A DNA stretch of 64,000 nucleotides from RGIG4079 sp045531405 (GTDB lineage: Bacteria; Bacteroidota; Bacteroidia; Bacteroidales; Muribaculaceae): positions 49,542 to 113,541 of the forward strand of contig JAZSDX010000013.1 in NCBI GenBank assembly GCA_045531405.1, written 5' to 3'. Of the stretch, positions 30,826-39,900 are shown piece after piece. The position numbers and the translations under genes were made by a program. Numbering within the stretch: the stretch's first letter is position 1; each line of letters opens with the position of its first letter. The notes below the pieces were generated by a model that did no database searches, was not told the origin of the DNA, and saw only the letters and a program-made list of their open reading frames with translations.

Positions 30826-31083
30826 TTAGAATTCTAAATATTTGATTTCTGTTAAATAACCCTTTTCGGCAGCTTGCTTCATCGCAAGGTTAAGACCGAG
30901 TTTGTTGATAGTGCGAAGACCAGCAGCAGAAATAGTAAGGCTGATCCATGTTTCTTGCTCAACCCAATAGAACTTCTTGTTGAAGAGGTTCACATTGAAT
31001 TTACGTTTGGTACGTCTCTTAGAGTGCGATACGTTGTTGCCAACCATCGCTTTCTTGCCTGTAATTTGACAAATCTTTGACAT
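30826..31083 (-). CDS. rpmB: Ribosomal protein bL28
   Basis: An 85-aa basic protein of the large ribosomal subunit. It opens with MSKICQITGKKAMVGNNVSHSK, the L28 signature, and continues with KRKFNVNLFNKKFY and a C-terminal LRTINKLGLNLA helix. It is the first gene of the rpmB-rpmG-DUF4295 operon, with a promoter in the 183-nt leader region. Confidence 0.95.
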   Translation of the reverse strand: MSKICQITGKKAMVGNNVSHSKRRTKRKFNVNLFNKKFYWVEQETWISLTISAAGLRTINKLGLNLAMKQAAEKGYLTEIKYLEF

Positions 31084-31208
31084 GGCTGTTGTTATTTATC
31101 TTATTTATTATTAATTAACACATTTTTGTTAAGTGTATCATCAAGTCTCATATCACAGTTAAGTGCATCATTCTTAACAGCTTTCAAGATGGTCCACAAA
31201 ACAGAGTG

Positions 31209-31240
31209 CAAAGTAACGAATTTTTCTTGAAATACACAAA
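31209..31240 (-). promoter_or_regulatory. Candidate promoter of the rpmB operon
   Basis: On the minus strand TTTG (31240-31237), a 20-nt spacer and TTACTTTG (31216-31209), a one-mismatch -7 element, lie about 126 nt upstream of rpmB. The leader is long enough for regulation, but no known motif is visible. Confidence 0.5.
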
Positions 31241-31266
31241 TTTTTCAAGTGTAAATCAACCTTGTG

Positions 31267-32520
31267 CTAAATATTTTTAAAGTTTTTCAATTCTATTATG
31301 AGAGATATGATTGCTGTGGTTGTTGCTCGGTCAATGACGCGACTGCGATTGCCTGGAAAATGATGAGTTGCAGATGTAATCCCATATGGTGTTTTTACTG
31401 CGATACAAATAGTGCCTACCGGTTTGTCGGGAGTGCCTCCGCTAGGACCGGCTATGCCCGATGTGACAATAGCACAATCGGCGCCTATAACATTGCATGC
31501 TCCTTGAGCCATCTCCTCTACAGTGGGGATGCTTACGGCTCCATATGATTTGAGAGTTTCATTATTGACTCCTAATACGCGATGTTTCACGTCGTTGCTA
31601 TATGCTACCACGCTGCCCATAAAGACTGATGAACTGCCTGCGATAGAGGTTATCTGATGGGCGATGTTGCCTCCGGTGCAACTCTCGGCAGTGGCTACGG
31701 TTAAACCTAATCGGTTGAGATGATATAGTAGTATTTCGGCAGGAGTAAGGTCTTCATCATGTAAAATATCGTTGCCTAATTGTTTTATTAATTCGTGCTT
31801 ATATTTGTCAAGTTCTAAGTTTATGAAGTCGTGGTCATGGTGGGTGCCATCGAAACGTAAGCGTATTAGTCCTGGTTTGGGGAGGTATGCAAGGTGAATA
31901 TATGGAGGTAACGTATTTTCCCATTCACAAATTTTCATTGCTAATTGTGATTCGCTCCATCCTGTAACTAATAGTGTGCGATGTTCTATAACTATATTGC
32001 TTTTGAACTTGTTAAGCAGCATGGGTAATACTGCTTCGCGAAACATTTGCTGTGTCTCAAATGGAACACCAGGCATTGCAACAAGCACTTTCCTTTCTTT
32101 TTCAAACCACATTAATGGTGCTGTTCCTACTCGATTCTGAATCACTTTGCATGATGATGGCACAATTGCTTGTGTTGCAGTGAGTGTATTTAGTTTTAGC
32201 CCTCGTTTTGCTACAACTTCTTTTACATTCTCAAGCACATCGACATTTTCATATAGCTCACCACCAAAGTATTGACATAGTGTTGACTTTGTGATGTCGT
32301 CTTTTGTTGGTCCCAGCCCTCCTGTAGTTAAAACTATGTTGCTCAATTCAAAAGCACGATTGATAGCACGAAGAATCAGTGTTGAATCATCGCCAACCAC
32401 TTGCACGTCATTAACTTTCCACCCATAAGGACCTATCATTCGAGCTATATCTCCCGAATTAGTGTCAATCACTTGCCCGATGAGGATTTCATCTCCTATA
32501 ACAATAATTGAAACATTCAT
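31267..32520 (-). CDS. cinA: CinA family protein (NMN deamidase/ADP-ribose pyrophosphatase)
   Basis: A 417-aa cytoplasmic protein. The N-terminal half is a MoaB-like domain (SIIVIGDEILIGQVIDTNS, then TTGGLGPTKDD, then AMPGVPFE), linked to ADP-ribose pyrophosphatase activity. The C-terminal half (about residues 255-417) is the NMN deamidase domain with ATAESCTGGNI, MGSVVAYSNDVKHRVLGV and TSGIAGPSGGTPDKPVGT. It recycles nicotinamide mononucleotide in pyridine nucleotide salvage. It starts 5 nt after the end of tsaD, so the two are cotranscribed. Confidence 0.95.
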   Translation of the reverse strand: MNVSIIVIGDEILIGQVIDTNSGDIARMIGPYGWKVNDVQVVGDDSTLILRAINRAFELSNIVLTTGGLGPTKDDITKSTLCQYFGGELYENVDVLENVKEVVAKRGLKLNTLTATQAIVPSSCKVIQNRVGTAPLMWFEKERKVLVAMPGVPFETQQMFREAVLPMLLNKFKSNIVIEHRTLLVTGWSESQLAMKICEWENTLPPYIHLAYLPKPGLIRLRFDGTHHDHDFINLELDKYKHELIKQLGNDILHDEDLTPAEILLYHLNRLGLTVATAESCTGGNIAHQITSIAGSSSVFMGSVVAYSNDVKHRVLGVNNETLKSYGAVSIPTVEEMAQGACNVIGADCAIVTSGIAGPSGGTPDKPVGTICIAVKTPYGITSATHHFPGNRSRVIDRATTTAIISLIIELKNFKNI

Positions 32521-32525
32521 TTTGA

Positions 32526-33542
32526 TTAAATTTGTATGCGAGCATAAGGTACAGCGTTGTAGTGGCAGAAGTCGCCGGCAAGGTATTTATAGTATCCGGC
32601 AATGGCAACCATCGCAGCATTGTCGGTAGTGAATGAACGTTCGGGTATAAAAGATTTAAGCCCACGACTTGCACAATATTCGGCAATGGCTTGGCGCACC
32701 CCCGAATTTGCTGATACTCCACCACCAATAGCAACAGTTTTTACTCCTGTTTTGTCAACAGCCTTTTTGAGCTTGTCGAGGAGTATTTCAATGATGGTGC
32801 GTTGGAGTGAAGCTGCAAGATCGGCTTTGTTGTTTTCTATAAAATCGGGGTCAATTTTTTTTGCATCACGCAAGGTGTAGAGGAATGAAGTTTTTAATCC
32901 ACTAAAACTATAATTTAGCTCGGGGATTTGAGGTTTGGAGAACTTAAAACGAGAGGCATCACCTTCGGCTGCGAGTCGGTCGATGTAAGGACCTCCTGGA
33001 TAGGGGAGTCCCATTACTTTTGCACATTTGTCGAATGCTTCGCCGGCAGCATCGTCGATAGTTTGTCCAAGAACTTCCATGTCGTTATAATTCTTAACAA
33101 GAATGATTTGAGAGTTTCCTCCCGATATAAGCAGACAGATGAAAGGGTATTCGGGGACAATATCGTCGGGGTTGCGACGAATGAAGTGAGAAAGCACATG
33201 TCCATGAAGATGGTTTACATCAACTATGGGAATACGTAGCCCTAATGATAGACCTTTCGCAAATGATGTTCCCACAAGTAGAGATCCTAACAATCCTGGA
33301 CCACGAGTAAAGGCAATGGCACTAAGGTCTGTTTTCTCGATTCCGGCACGTTTGATGGCTGTATCAACCACCGGTACGATGTTTTGTTGGTGGGCACGAG
33401 ATGCCAATTCAGGAACAACTCCACCATATTCTTCATGAACGCTTTGACTTGCAATGACGTTTGAAAGAAGAATACCATCTTTGATAATTGCAGCGCTTGT
33501 GTCATCGCACGATGATTCGATACCTAATATGATTGTGCTCAT
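32526..33542 (-). CDS. tsaD: tRNA threonylcarbamoyladenosine synthase subunit TsaD
   Basis: A 338-aa enzyme of the ASKHA fold that transfers the threonylcarbamoyl group to A37 of ANN-decoding tRNAs together with TsaB and TsaE. The Kae1/TsaD signatures are visible: LGIESSCDDTSAA at the N-terminus, VPELASRAH, NHLHGH (iron-binding His residues), LLISGGNSQ, DDAAGEAFDK, YPGGP and GGVSANSGVR. Length is normal. It is the first gene of a tsaD-cinA pair and is divergent from nadE. Confidence 0.97.
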   Translation of the reverse strand: MSTIILGIESSCDDTSAAIIKDGILLSNVIASQSVHEEYGGVVPELASRAHQQNIVPVVDTAIKRAGIEKTDLSAIAFTRGPGLLGSLLVGTSFAKGLSLGLRIPIVDVNHLHGHVLSHFIRRNPDDIVPEYPFICLLISGGNSQIILVKNYNDMEVLGQTIDDAAGEAFDKCAKVMGLPYPGGPYIDRLAAEGDASRFKFSKPQIPELNYSFSGLKTSFLYTLRDAKKIDPDFIENNKADLAASLQRTIIEILLDKLKKAVDKTGVKTVAIGGGVSANSGVRQAIAEYCASRGLKSFIPERSFTTDNAAMVAIAGYYKYLAGDFCHYNAVPYARIQI

Positions 33543-33579
33543 AAACCTTTTTGTTGAAGATGATAATAATTTTGTTTTG

Positions 33580-33587
33580 CAAAGTTA
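33580..33587 (-). promoter_or_regulatory. Candidate -7 promoter element of tsaD-cinA
   Basis: On the minus strand TAACTTTG matches TAnnTTTG, about 38 nt upstream of tsaD. Confidence 0.55.
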
Positions 33588-33639
33588 CGCAAAAGAAATG
33601 AAAGGAAGTAAAAAATATATGAGTTGTAAAATTTTTAGT

Positions 33640-33647
33640 TACTTTTG
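33640..33647 (+). promoter_or_regulatory. Candidate -7 promoter element of nadE
   Basis: TACTTTTG matches TAnnTTTG, 24 nt upstream of nadE, in the divergent region shared with tsaD. Confidence 0.55.
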
Positions 33648-33671
33648 TATTGTAAAATATAAAGAAATCAT

Positions 33672-35495
33672 ATGAATCAAGAATATTATAAGGTCGCGGT
33701 TGCGGTACCCAAGGTAAGTGTTGCAAATTGTGATTATAATGAAAAGGAAATTATTACATTATGTAATGAGTTAAGTAAGATAGAAGCGCAACTGGTTGTG
33801 TTTCCACGATTAGCAACAACCGGAGTTACTTGTGGTGATTTATTTGGCTCGGAATTGCTTATAAAAGCAGCGCAAAAGTCGTTGCTACGCATAACAGAGG
33901 CTTCGCGTGCATGGAATATGTCAATTATTGTAGGCTCAGTAATATCATATGAAAATAAGATTTATGATTGTGGTGTAGTAATTTCAAGAGGCGAAATTAT
34001 AGCAATAGCGCCACGTAGAAATTGTGAAAATTTACGTTTTGCACATGGAGATGGTGTTGATACAATTGTATCAATAGGTAAAAAACGAGTTAGAATGCTG
34101 AGCAATCAAATTCTGCCCATTGAAGATATGAGTGTGGCAATAGTTATTGGAAACGATGAGTTAAGCCAAGAATTAAAATATCAAGTGCGAGGGCAAATCG
34201 TAGCTCATTTAGATGCTCGTAAGGCTTTTATGGGAAGTTATCGAAGTCTTGTTGATGAGGTTAAGGAACGTTCAAAGGAGTGGAACACTACTTATGTTTA
34301 TGCTGGTGCAGGCTATGGAGAATCAACTACTGATTATGTTTATGATGGTTGTGCTCTGGTTGTTCAAAATGGCGAATTATGTGCTCAAAATGAACGTTGG
34401 CAATGCGAATCTCAGATGGTTATTACAGAAGTAGGATATGAATCGATGAGATTTATGAATGACTCTCAAAAGTTGGTAGATACAACTCTAAATATAATAA
34501 GTACAAATCCGTTCATTCCTAGTGAGAATAATGCGGAGGTTTATTATAGTGATGCTGTGAATATTCAAGTTATGGCATTGATGCGTCGCATGGAGGTTAC
34601 TCGGTGCAATAATATTGTAATTGGTATTTCTGGTGGACTAGATTCAACGCTTGCATTGCTTATCGCAGTTAAGACTTTTGATCGTATGGGGGTTGATCGC
34701 AAGGGGATTGTAGGGGTTACTATGCCTGGATTTGGTACAACTGATCGAACCTATAATAATGCTCTTGTAATGATGCGTTCGCTTGGTATTACTATGCGAG
34801 AAATTTCAATTGTCGATGCTGTAAAGCTGCATTTTGCCGACATAAATCATGATATAAATATTCACGATATAACCTATGAAAATTCACAAGCACGCGAGCG
34901 CACTCAAATATTAATGGATGTTGCTAACCAAGTGGGAGGCATGGTACTCGGCACGGGAGATATGTCAGAATTGGCTCTTGGGTGGGCTACATATAATGGC
35001 GACCACATGTCGATGTATGGTATTAATGCCGGAGTGCCTAAAACTCTTGTAAAAAGATTGGTTAAATGGATTGCTGAAACTGAAAATGATGAAGTTTGTA
35101 GAAAGGCGTTGTTTGATGTTATTGATACCCCAATAAGTCCCGAACTCGTACCTGCTGATGATAATGGAAATATCAAGCAAAAGACAGAAGATTTAGTCGG
35201 GCCCTACGAGTTGCACGACTTTTTCCTTTATTATACATTAAAATTTGGATATGCACCTTCACGAGTTTATTCTTTAGCTCAAAAGGCTTTTGAGGGTGTG
35301 TATGATAATGCGATTATAAAGCAATGGTTGACGACGTTTTTCCGTAGGTTCTTTAATCAACAATTCAAACGCTCATGTATGCCCGATGGTCCATGTGTGT
35401 GTGGTCTAAGCTTGTCGCCAAGAGGTGCTTGGCAAATGCCATCAGATGCATCTTCGTCATTATGGCTTAAAGATTGCGAGGAAATCAATATATAA
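33672..35495 (+). CDS. nadE: NAD synthetase with degenerate N-terminal glutaminase domain
   Basis: A 607-aa protein with the layout of glutamine-dependent NAD synthetase. The C-terminal synthetase domain (about 290-600) is complete: SGGLDS (320-325), PGFGTTDRTYNN, ENSQARERTQILMD, GTGDMSELALGWATYNGDHMS (in parts) and SPELVPADDNG. The N-terminal nitrilase-fold domain keeps its frame (VVFPRLATTGVTCGDLF, YVYAGAGYGESTTDYV), but the Glu of the usual FPEL box is Arg46, the Lys of the usual PK box is Arg115, and no Cys occurs between residues 118 and 227 where the ICEDLW nucleophile should be. It should therefore make NAD from deamido-NAD with free ammonia or with a partner amidase. The length is shorter than usual (about 640-680). 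Confidence 0.9.
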   Translation: MNQEYYKVAVAVPKVSVANCDYNEKEIITLCNELSKIEAQLVVFPRLATTGVTCGDLFGSELLIKAAQKSLLRITEASRAWNMSIIVGSVISYENKIYDCGVVISRGEIIAIAPRRNCENLRFAHGDGVDTIVSIGKKRVRMLSNQILPIEDMSVAIVIGNDELSQELKYQVRGQIVAHLDARKAFMGSYRSLVDEVKERSKEWNTTYVYAGAGYGESTTDYVYDGCALVVQNGELCAQNERWQCESQMVITEVGYESMRFMNDSQKLVDTTLNIISTNPFIPSENNAEVYYSDAVNIQVMALMRRMEVTRCNNIVIGISGGLDSTLALLIAVKTFDRMGVDRKGIVGVTMPGFGTTDRTYNNALVMMRSLGITMREISIVDAVKLHFADINHDINIHDITYENSQARERTQILMDVANQVGGMVLGTGDMSELALGWATYNGDHMSMYGINAGVPKTLVKRLVKWIAETENDEVCRKALFDVIDTPISPELVPADDNGNIKQKTEDLVGPYELHDFFLYYTLKFGYAPSRVYSLAQKAFEGVYDNAIIKQWLTTFFRRFFNQQFKRSCMPDGPCVCGLSLSPRGAWQMPSDASSSLWLKDCEEINI

Positions 35496-35566
35496 GTAAA
35501 TAACCCTAATTGACTTTCTATTGCATTAGTTGTCAATTTGTCAATAATAGTTTTGCTAATTAAGGG

Positions 35567-36967
35567 CTATTCTTCCCAACATGGTGTTTTCATTGCTATT
35601 TCAGGTATAGTAGAGGCATGATAAATCGGGTCGCAACCACGTAATCGTTGAGAACGATAGTCGTTTAATGCAATAATGGCATATTTGCCGAGAATGAGTA
35701 TTGCAATAAGATTGCAAATTGTCATCATTCCCATTGTAATGTCGGCAATCCCCCATACGAAGTCAAGACTAGCAGTGGCTCCAATCATTACCATAGCACC
35801 TACTGCACCTCGATAAAAATATAGTATGCTGCGTTTTTTGGTCATGAACTGTATATTGGTTTCTCCGTAATAATAGTTCCCGATAATACTTGTAAATGCA
35901 AAAAGGAAGATGGCAATCGTTACGAAATCTCTACCATAAGTTCCAACCTCATGAGTTAGCGCTACTTGAGTGAGTTCTATACCATTGAATTGAGTATAAA
36001 ATGTGCCACTGCAAAGAATAATTAAAGCTGTGCAGGTGCAAATGATTATAGTGTCGGTATAGACAGCGAGTGATTGCACTAATCCCTGTTTTACCGGGTG
36101 GCTTACAGATGCAGTAGCTGCTACGTTTGGAGCAGAGCCTTCGCCTGCTTCGTTGCTAAAAAGTCCACGTTTGATTCCCATAAGCATTGCCATTCCTAAT
36201 CCACCGCCTAAGGTTGATTCAATAGAGAAAGCTTCGGTTACGATAAGTTTTAGTATTGACGGAATTTGATTTATGTTTAGAGCAATGATTATGAAGGCAA
36301 GAAGAATGTATGCAATAGCCATTATGGGGACGATTATTTCGCTAAAACGTGATATACGTTGAATGCTACCGCATATTATCAATAGTGAAAGTGAGGTTAA
36401 TACGATACCAATAATCGTTGGTGACAATCCAAAAGATGCGTTGACGGCAGATGCTATGGTGTTGGATTGTACAGAGTTATAGGCTAAACCAAAAGTAATT
36501 GTTATGAGAATCGCAAAAAGATTGGCCCATGTTTTGTTCCCTATGCCGTATTTGATATAATAGGCAGGACCACCCATATATGATTTTTCTCCTTTTACTT
36601 TGTATAATTGAGCGAGTGTCGATTCTATAAAAGCATTTGATGCACCGAGTAGGGCAATTACCCACATCCAAAACACAGCTCCTGGGCCTCCAACGGCGAT
36701 AGCGGTGGCTACACCGGCGAGGTTCCCTGTTCCCACGCGACTTGCTATAGACACGGCAAATGCTTGAAAAGAACTTATTGAGTGTTTCTTATCGGAGTCG
36801 TGTTGAGCATTGTGTTTCTTGCCAGAGTTGGCAAGTTGTTTTACCATTTCGCCAATCATGGTAAATTGCACGCCTCGAGTTTTTATTGTGAAGTATATGG
36901 CACAAAATAGTAGTGCAACAATAAGGATATAACTCCAGAAATTGTTGATTAAGTTGAGGATTTCCAT
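35567..36967 (-). CDS. Sodium:alanine symporter family (AGCS) protein
   Basis: A 466-aa inner-membrane transporter with about 11 hydrophobic segments. The AGCS blocks are visible: NFWSYILIVALLFCAIYFTIKTRGVQF near the start (in parts), SVASRVGTGNLAGVATAIAVGGPGAVFWMWV (in parts), the YKVKGEKSYMGGPAYYIKYG segment and GLFSNEAGEGSAPNVAATA. These couple sodium to alanine or glycine uptake. The gene starts 25 nt after the tamB region ends, on the same strand, so it may be read from the tamB promoter. Confidence 0.92.
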   Translation of the reverse strand: MEILNLINNFWSYILIVALLFCAIYFTIKTRGVQFTMIGEMVKQLANSGKKHNAQHDSDKKHSISSFQAFAVSIASRVGTGNLAGVATAIAVGGPGAVFWMWVIALLGASNAFIESTLAQLYKVKGEKSYMGGPAYYIKYGIGNKTWANLFAILITITFGLAYNSVQSNTIASAVNASFGLSPTIIGIVLTSLSLLIICGSIQRISRFSEIIVPIMAIAYILLAFIIIALNINQIPSILKLIVTEAFSIESTLGGGLGMAMLMGIKRGLFSNEAGEGSAPNVAATASVSHPVKQGLVQSLAVYTDTIIICTCTALIILCSGTFYTQFNGIELTQVALTHEVGTYGRDFVTIAIFLFAFTSIIGNYYYGETNIQFMTKKRSILYFYRGAVGAMVMIGATASLDFVWGIADITMGMMTICNLIAILILGKYAIIALNDYRSQRLRGCDPIYHASTIPEIAMKTPCWEE

Positions 36968-36991
36968 GTGATGAAAAAGTTATGTTTATTT

Positions 36992-39900
36992 TTATGGAAC
37001 AGTAACTGTGCTGTCAGGAATAATTGTAGGTTTTGTAGGTGTAATACTATCAACAAAAATTGAGTCGATAGGGTTCTCTGAATCGTTATGGTTATTGTTT
37101 TTGTTCTTATTATTGTTTTTTAAGAATGCAAACATATTGTCAAAATCTTGGCGATACATTATTCCTACTCCTTGTGTTGTAGTTGCTGTTTTTAGATAAT
37201 AATTTTGATCATTGTAGCGGTTATAGGCTTTAAGACGCCATGAACCACGAGGATTTAATAGGTACTCAAGATCAAAATCTCCAATGAACTGATTCGTATT
37301 TAGAGTTTTGTCTCTATATCCGAAGTTGCCATTAAATCTTAATCGATTGTTTAATAGCGAACTGGAGAGTGCAACATCAACTTCAACATCGGAAAAATCA
37401 CCTAAATCGCTTCTAAGATTTGGAGCAATGCTCCAATTGTCACTTAGTTGTCCCAGCATGCTACTAAGTTGAGAAGATAAAGTAGAAGATGCAACAGAAA
37501 ACAATTCACTACCATTGGTAGTTGTCATATATTCGGGAGTATAGAAGCGATTTAGTGCTAAAAGATATAAGCATTGGCGTTTCATCATATCTTCTGTGCT
37601 AACGATGCTATTAACTTTGCTTTCTATGTCACTTTTTGAATTAACAAATGATGGGAACTCAAGTTTGTAGTTAATGTCGGGTTGAGTCATTACTCCATTA
37701 ATGTTAAATATAACATCAATGGGCACATTTGTATTATTTACACTTTTGTCTTCAAGGAATGATTCATCAAGATCACTTAGATTTGCTTTTACTGGATATA
37801 CTGCATCAATATCTAATTTTGCGGCAAATGGGTTCCCTTCAAAAGAGATTCTACTATCATTTCTAATTTTGAAGTCTTTTAGGATAATATCTTGTAAAGT
37901 AAAATTGTAACTGCCTTCATCGATTTCGTAAGTACCATACATTTTTAGGTCTTCATTGCTTGAACTATAAGACATCTTTAATTGACCTTTGCCTGTGGCT
38001 TTAATTTTGTCTCCACCAATTGGGTCCATTACTAATGTTATTTGAGCATTGGGAGTGACATCTACAATGATATTCATATTATAGATAGAAGAACTTATTT
38101 CTTCTACTTTTTTCGCATTTTCTTTGAATTTTGTGACTTCAATCGGTTCATTGCCATTGGGTGAAATAGCTGATTCTTTATCTAAAGAGTTTTTATCACG
38201 AAAAGTTAGGAATTTATAATCATAAGCATTTTCCAGGTCAGATATGATGAAAGTAAATGCTGATTTGGGGGCTGTTTCCATTTCAACATAAATATTAACA
38301 ACTCCAGGTTTGCCGTCAATACGAGCAAATCCGTTCCCATTGATGTGTCCAAACCATTTTTCTCCGGTAATTTCGGGAATGTCATAACATAAGAAATTAT
38401 TAGCATTAGTTATGTTAAAACTAAATTCTGGCTCTTTGAAGAATTTGTGAGAAACCCATCCATTTAATAATGCAGTGTTTCCACTAGGATCTTTAAGTGT
38501 GATATTTTTTATGTCAATAAAACCTGGAGTGAGGTGGATTGAATCGGTTGCAGAATAGTATGTATTTGTAAAACCAATTTTTAACTTTAGATCTTGGGCA
38601 TAGATATCACCAATCATATCAATGTATTTGAATGTGCCATAAAGTCGAGCTTTGCCCGACGCATATCCTTGAACATCTGATGCAAATGCTGACATGTATG
38701 TCTTCATAAAGCCTACATTTATTTTGTTTGCATTAAATTTTAGGTCGAGCGCTTCTTTCATTGGATAAATTTCGCCGTAGATGCGTGATTTATTCCCATC
38801 TTCTTGATTGATTAATGCATCAAGACATACCGCTTGTTGCTCGTTATCCCAATGAGCTGAAATGTTAGCATCTCCAAGAATTGTGCTGTTATAACTAATG
38901 TTTTTTACATTTAGCCCCGGAGTATATGCCGAGGGCTTTTTACTAAATAATCCTGACGCGTAGAATGTTCCACTTGCATCTCCTCCAAGCAATACATTGT
39001 TGATTTCAAGTGTTTGGAATATATAGTCAAGATTTACATTTTTTAGGTTGAGGAACAAAATATCTTCAGTAGATGGAGACGCTTTACCTGATAGAGTTAT
39101 AAATTGATCGGCATGTCGTATGTCGAAGTTTGCAATTTCTAAATTTTTATCAGAGTAATGAATTTTAGCTTGGTGAATATTCCAAATGCTATCGTTGAAT
39201 ATTAGCTTACTTGGATTAATGTCAAAATCAGTTGATAAATTACCAATATCATCTTTAGTAAATAAAGTCGAAAAATCAATAAATCCTTCAAAGCGTTCAT
39301 TGCGATTGATTTTCCAATTAATATAGGTGTCAAGGCGGTTGTCGATGCCGTTACATGAGATGTCAATAGGCATTGAACCGTGTTTTGTAGGAAGCTCGGA
39401 GTGCGCTAATAATTGACATTTGTCGGTACTTTGATCAATGTCAATAGATAAGAACGTATTTTCAATGAGTTTGTTTTTTTGTACAAGATATGGAATGTTG
39501 ATGTTGAGGTTTAACTTTTTAGAAGGGTGATTAATGTTTCCATTAACAGTAATAGGCAAAAATAATTTTGTATTAATGTTGAAATAATTGAAAATATCGT
39601 CATCTTTGTTTATTGTGAGATTAAAAGAAAAATCGTTATCTCTTAATTTGGAGTTTTTTTGAGTGGAAGTAATGAAACGATTTTGTTTTTCAAATATTGC
39701 AGGAAATGAATGAGATAAAATGTCTTTAATTGCAGGAAGTAGATTGTTGAATGAATAGCTTCCGGACAACATTGCATTTATTGGCTTGGACGATATGGAT
39801 ATTTGTTGAGTAGTAGCGTTATTTATGGCATTGATTGAAATATTGTCAACAAATAAGTATTTGTCGGGATTGTTGCTAAAAATAATGTCACTAATATTTA

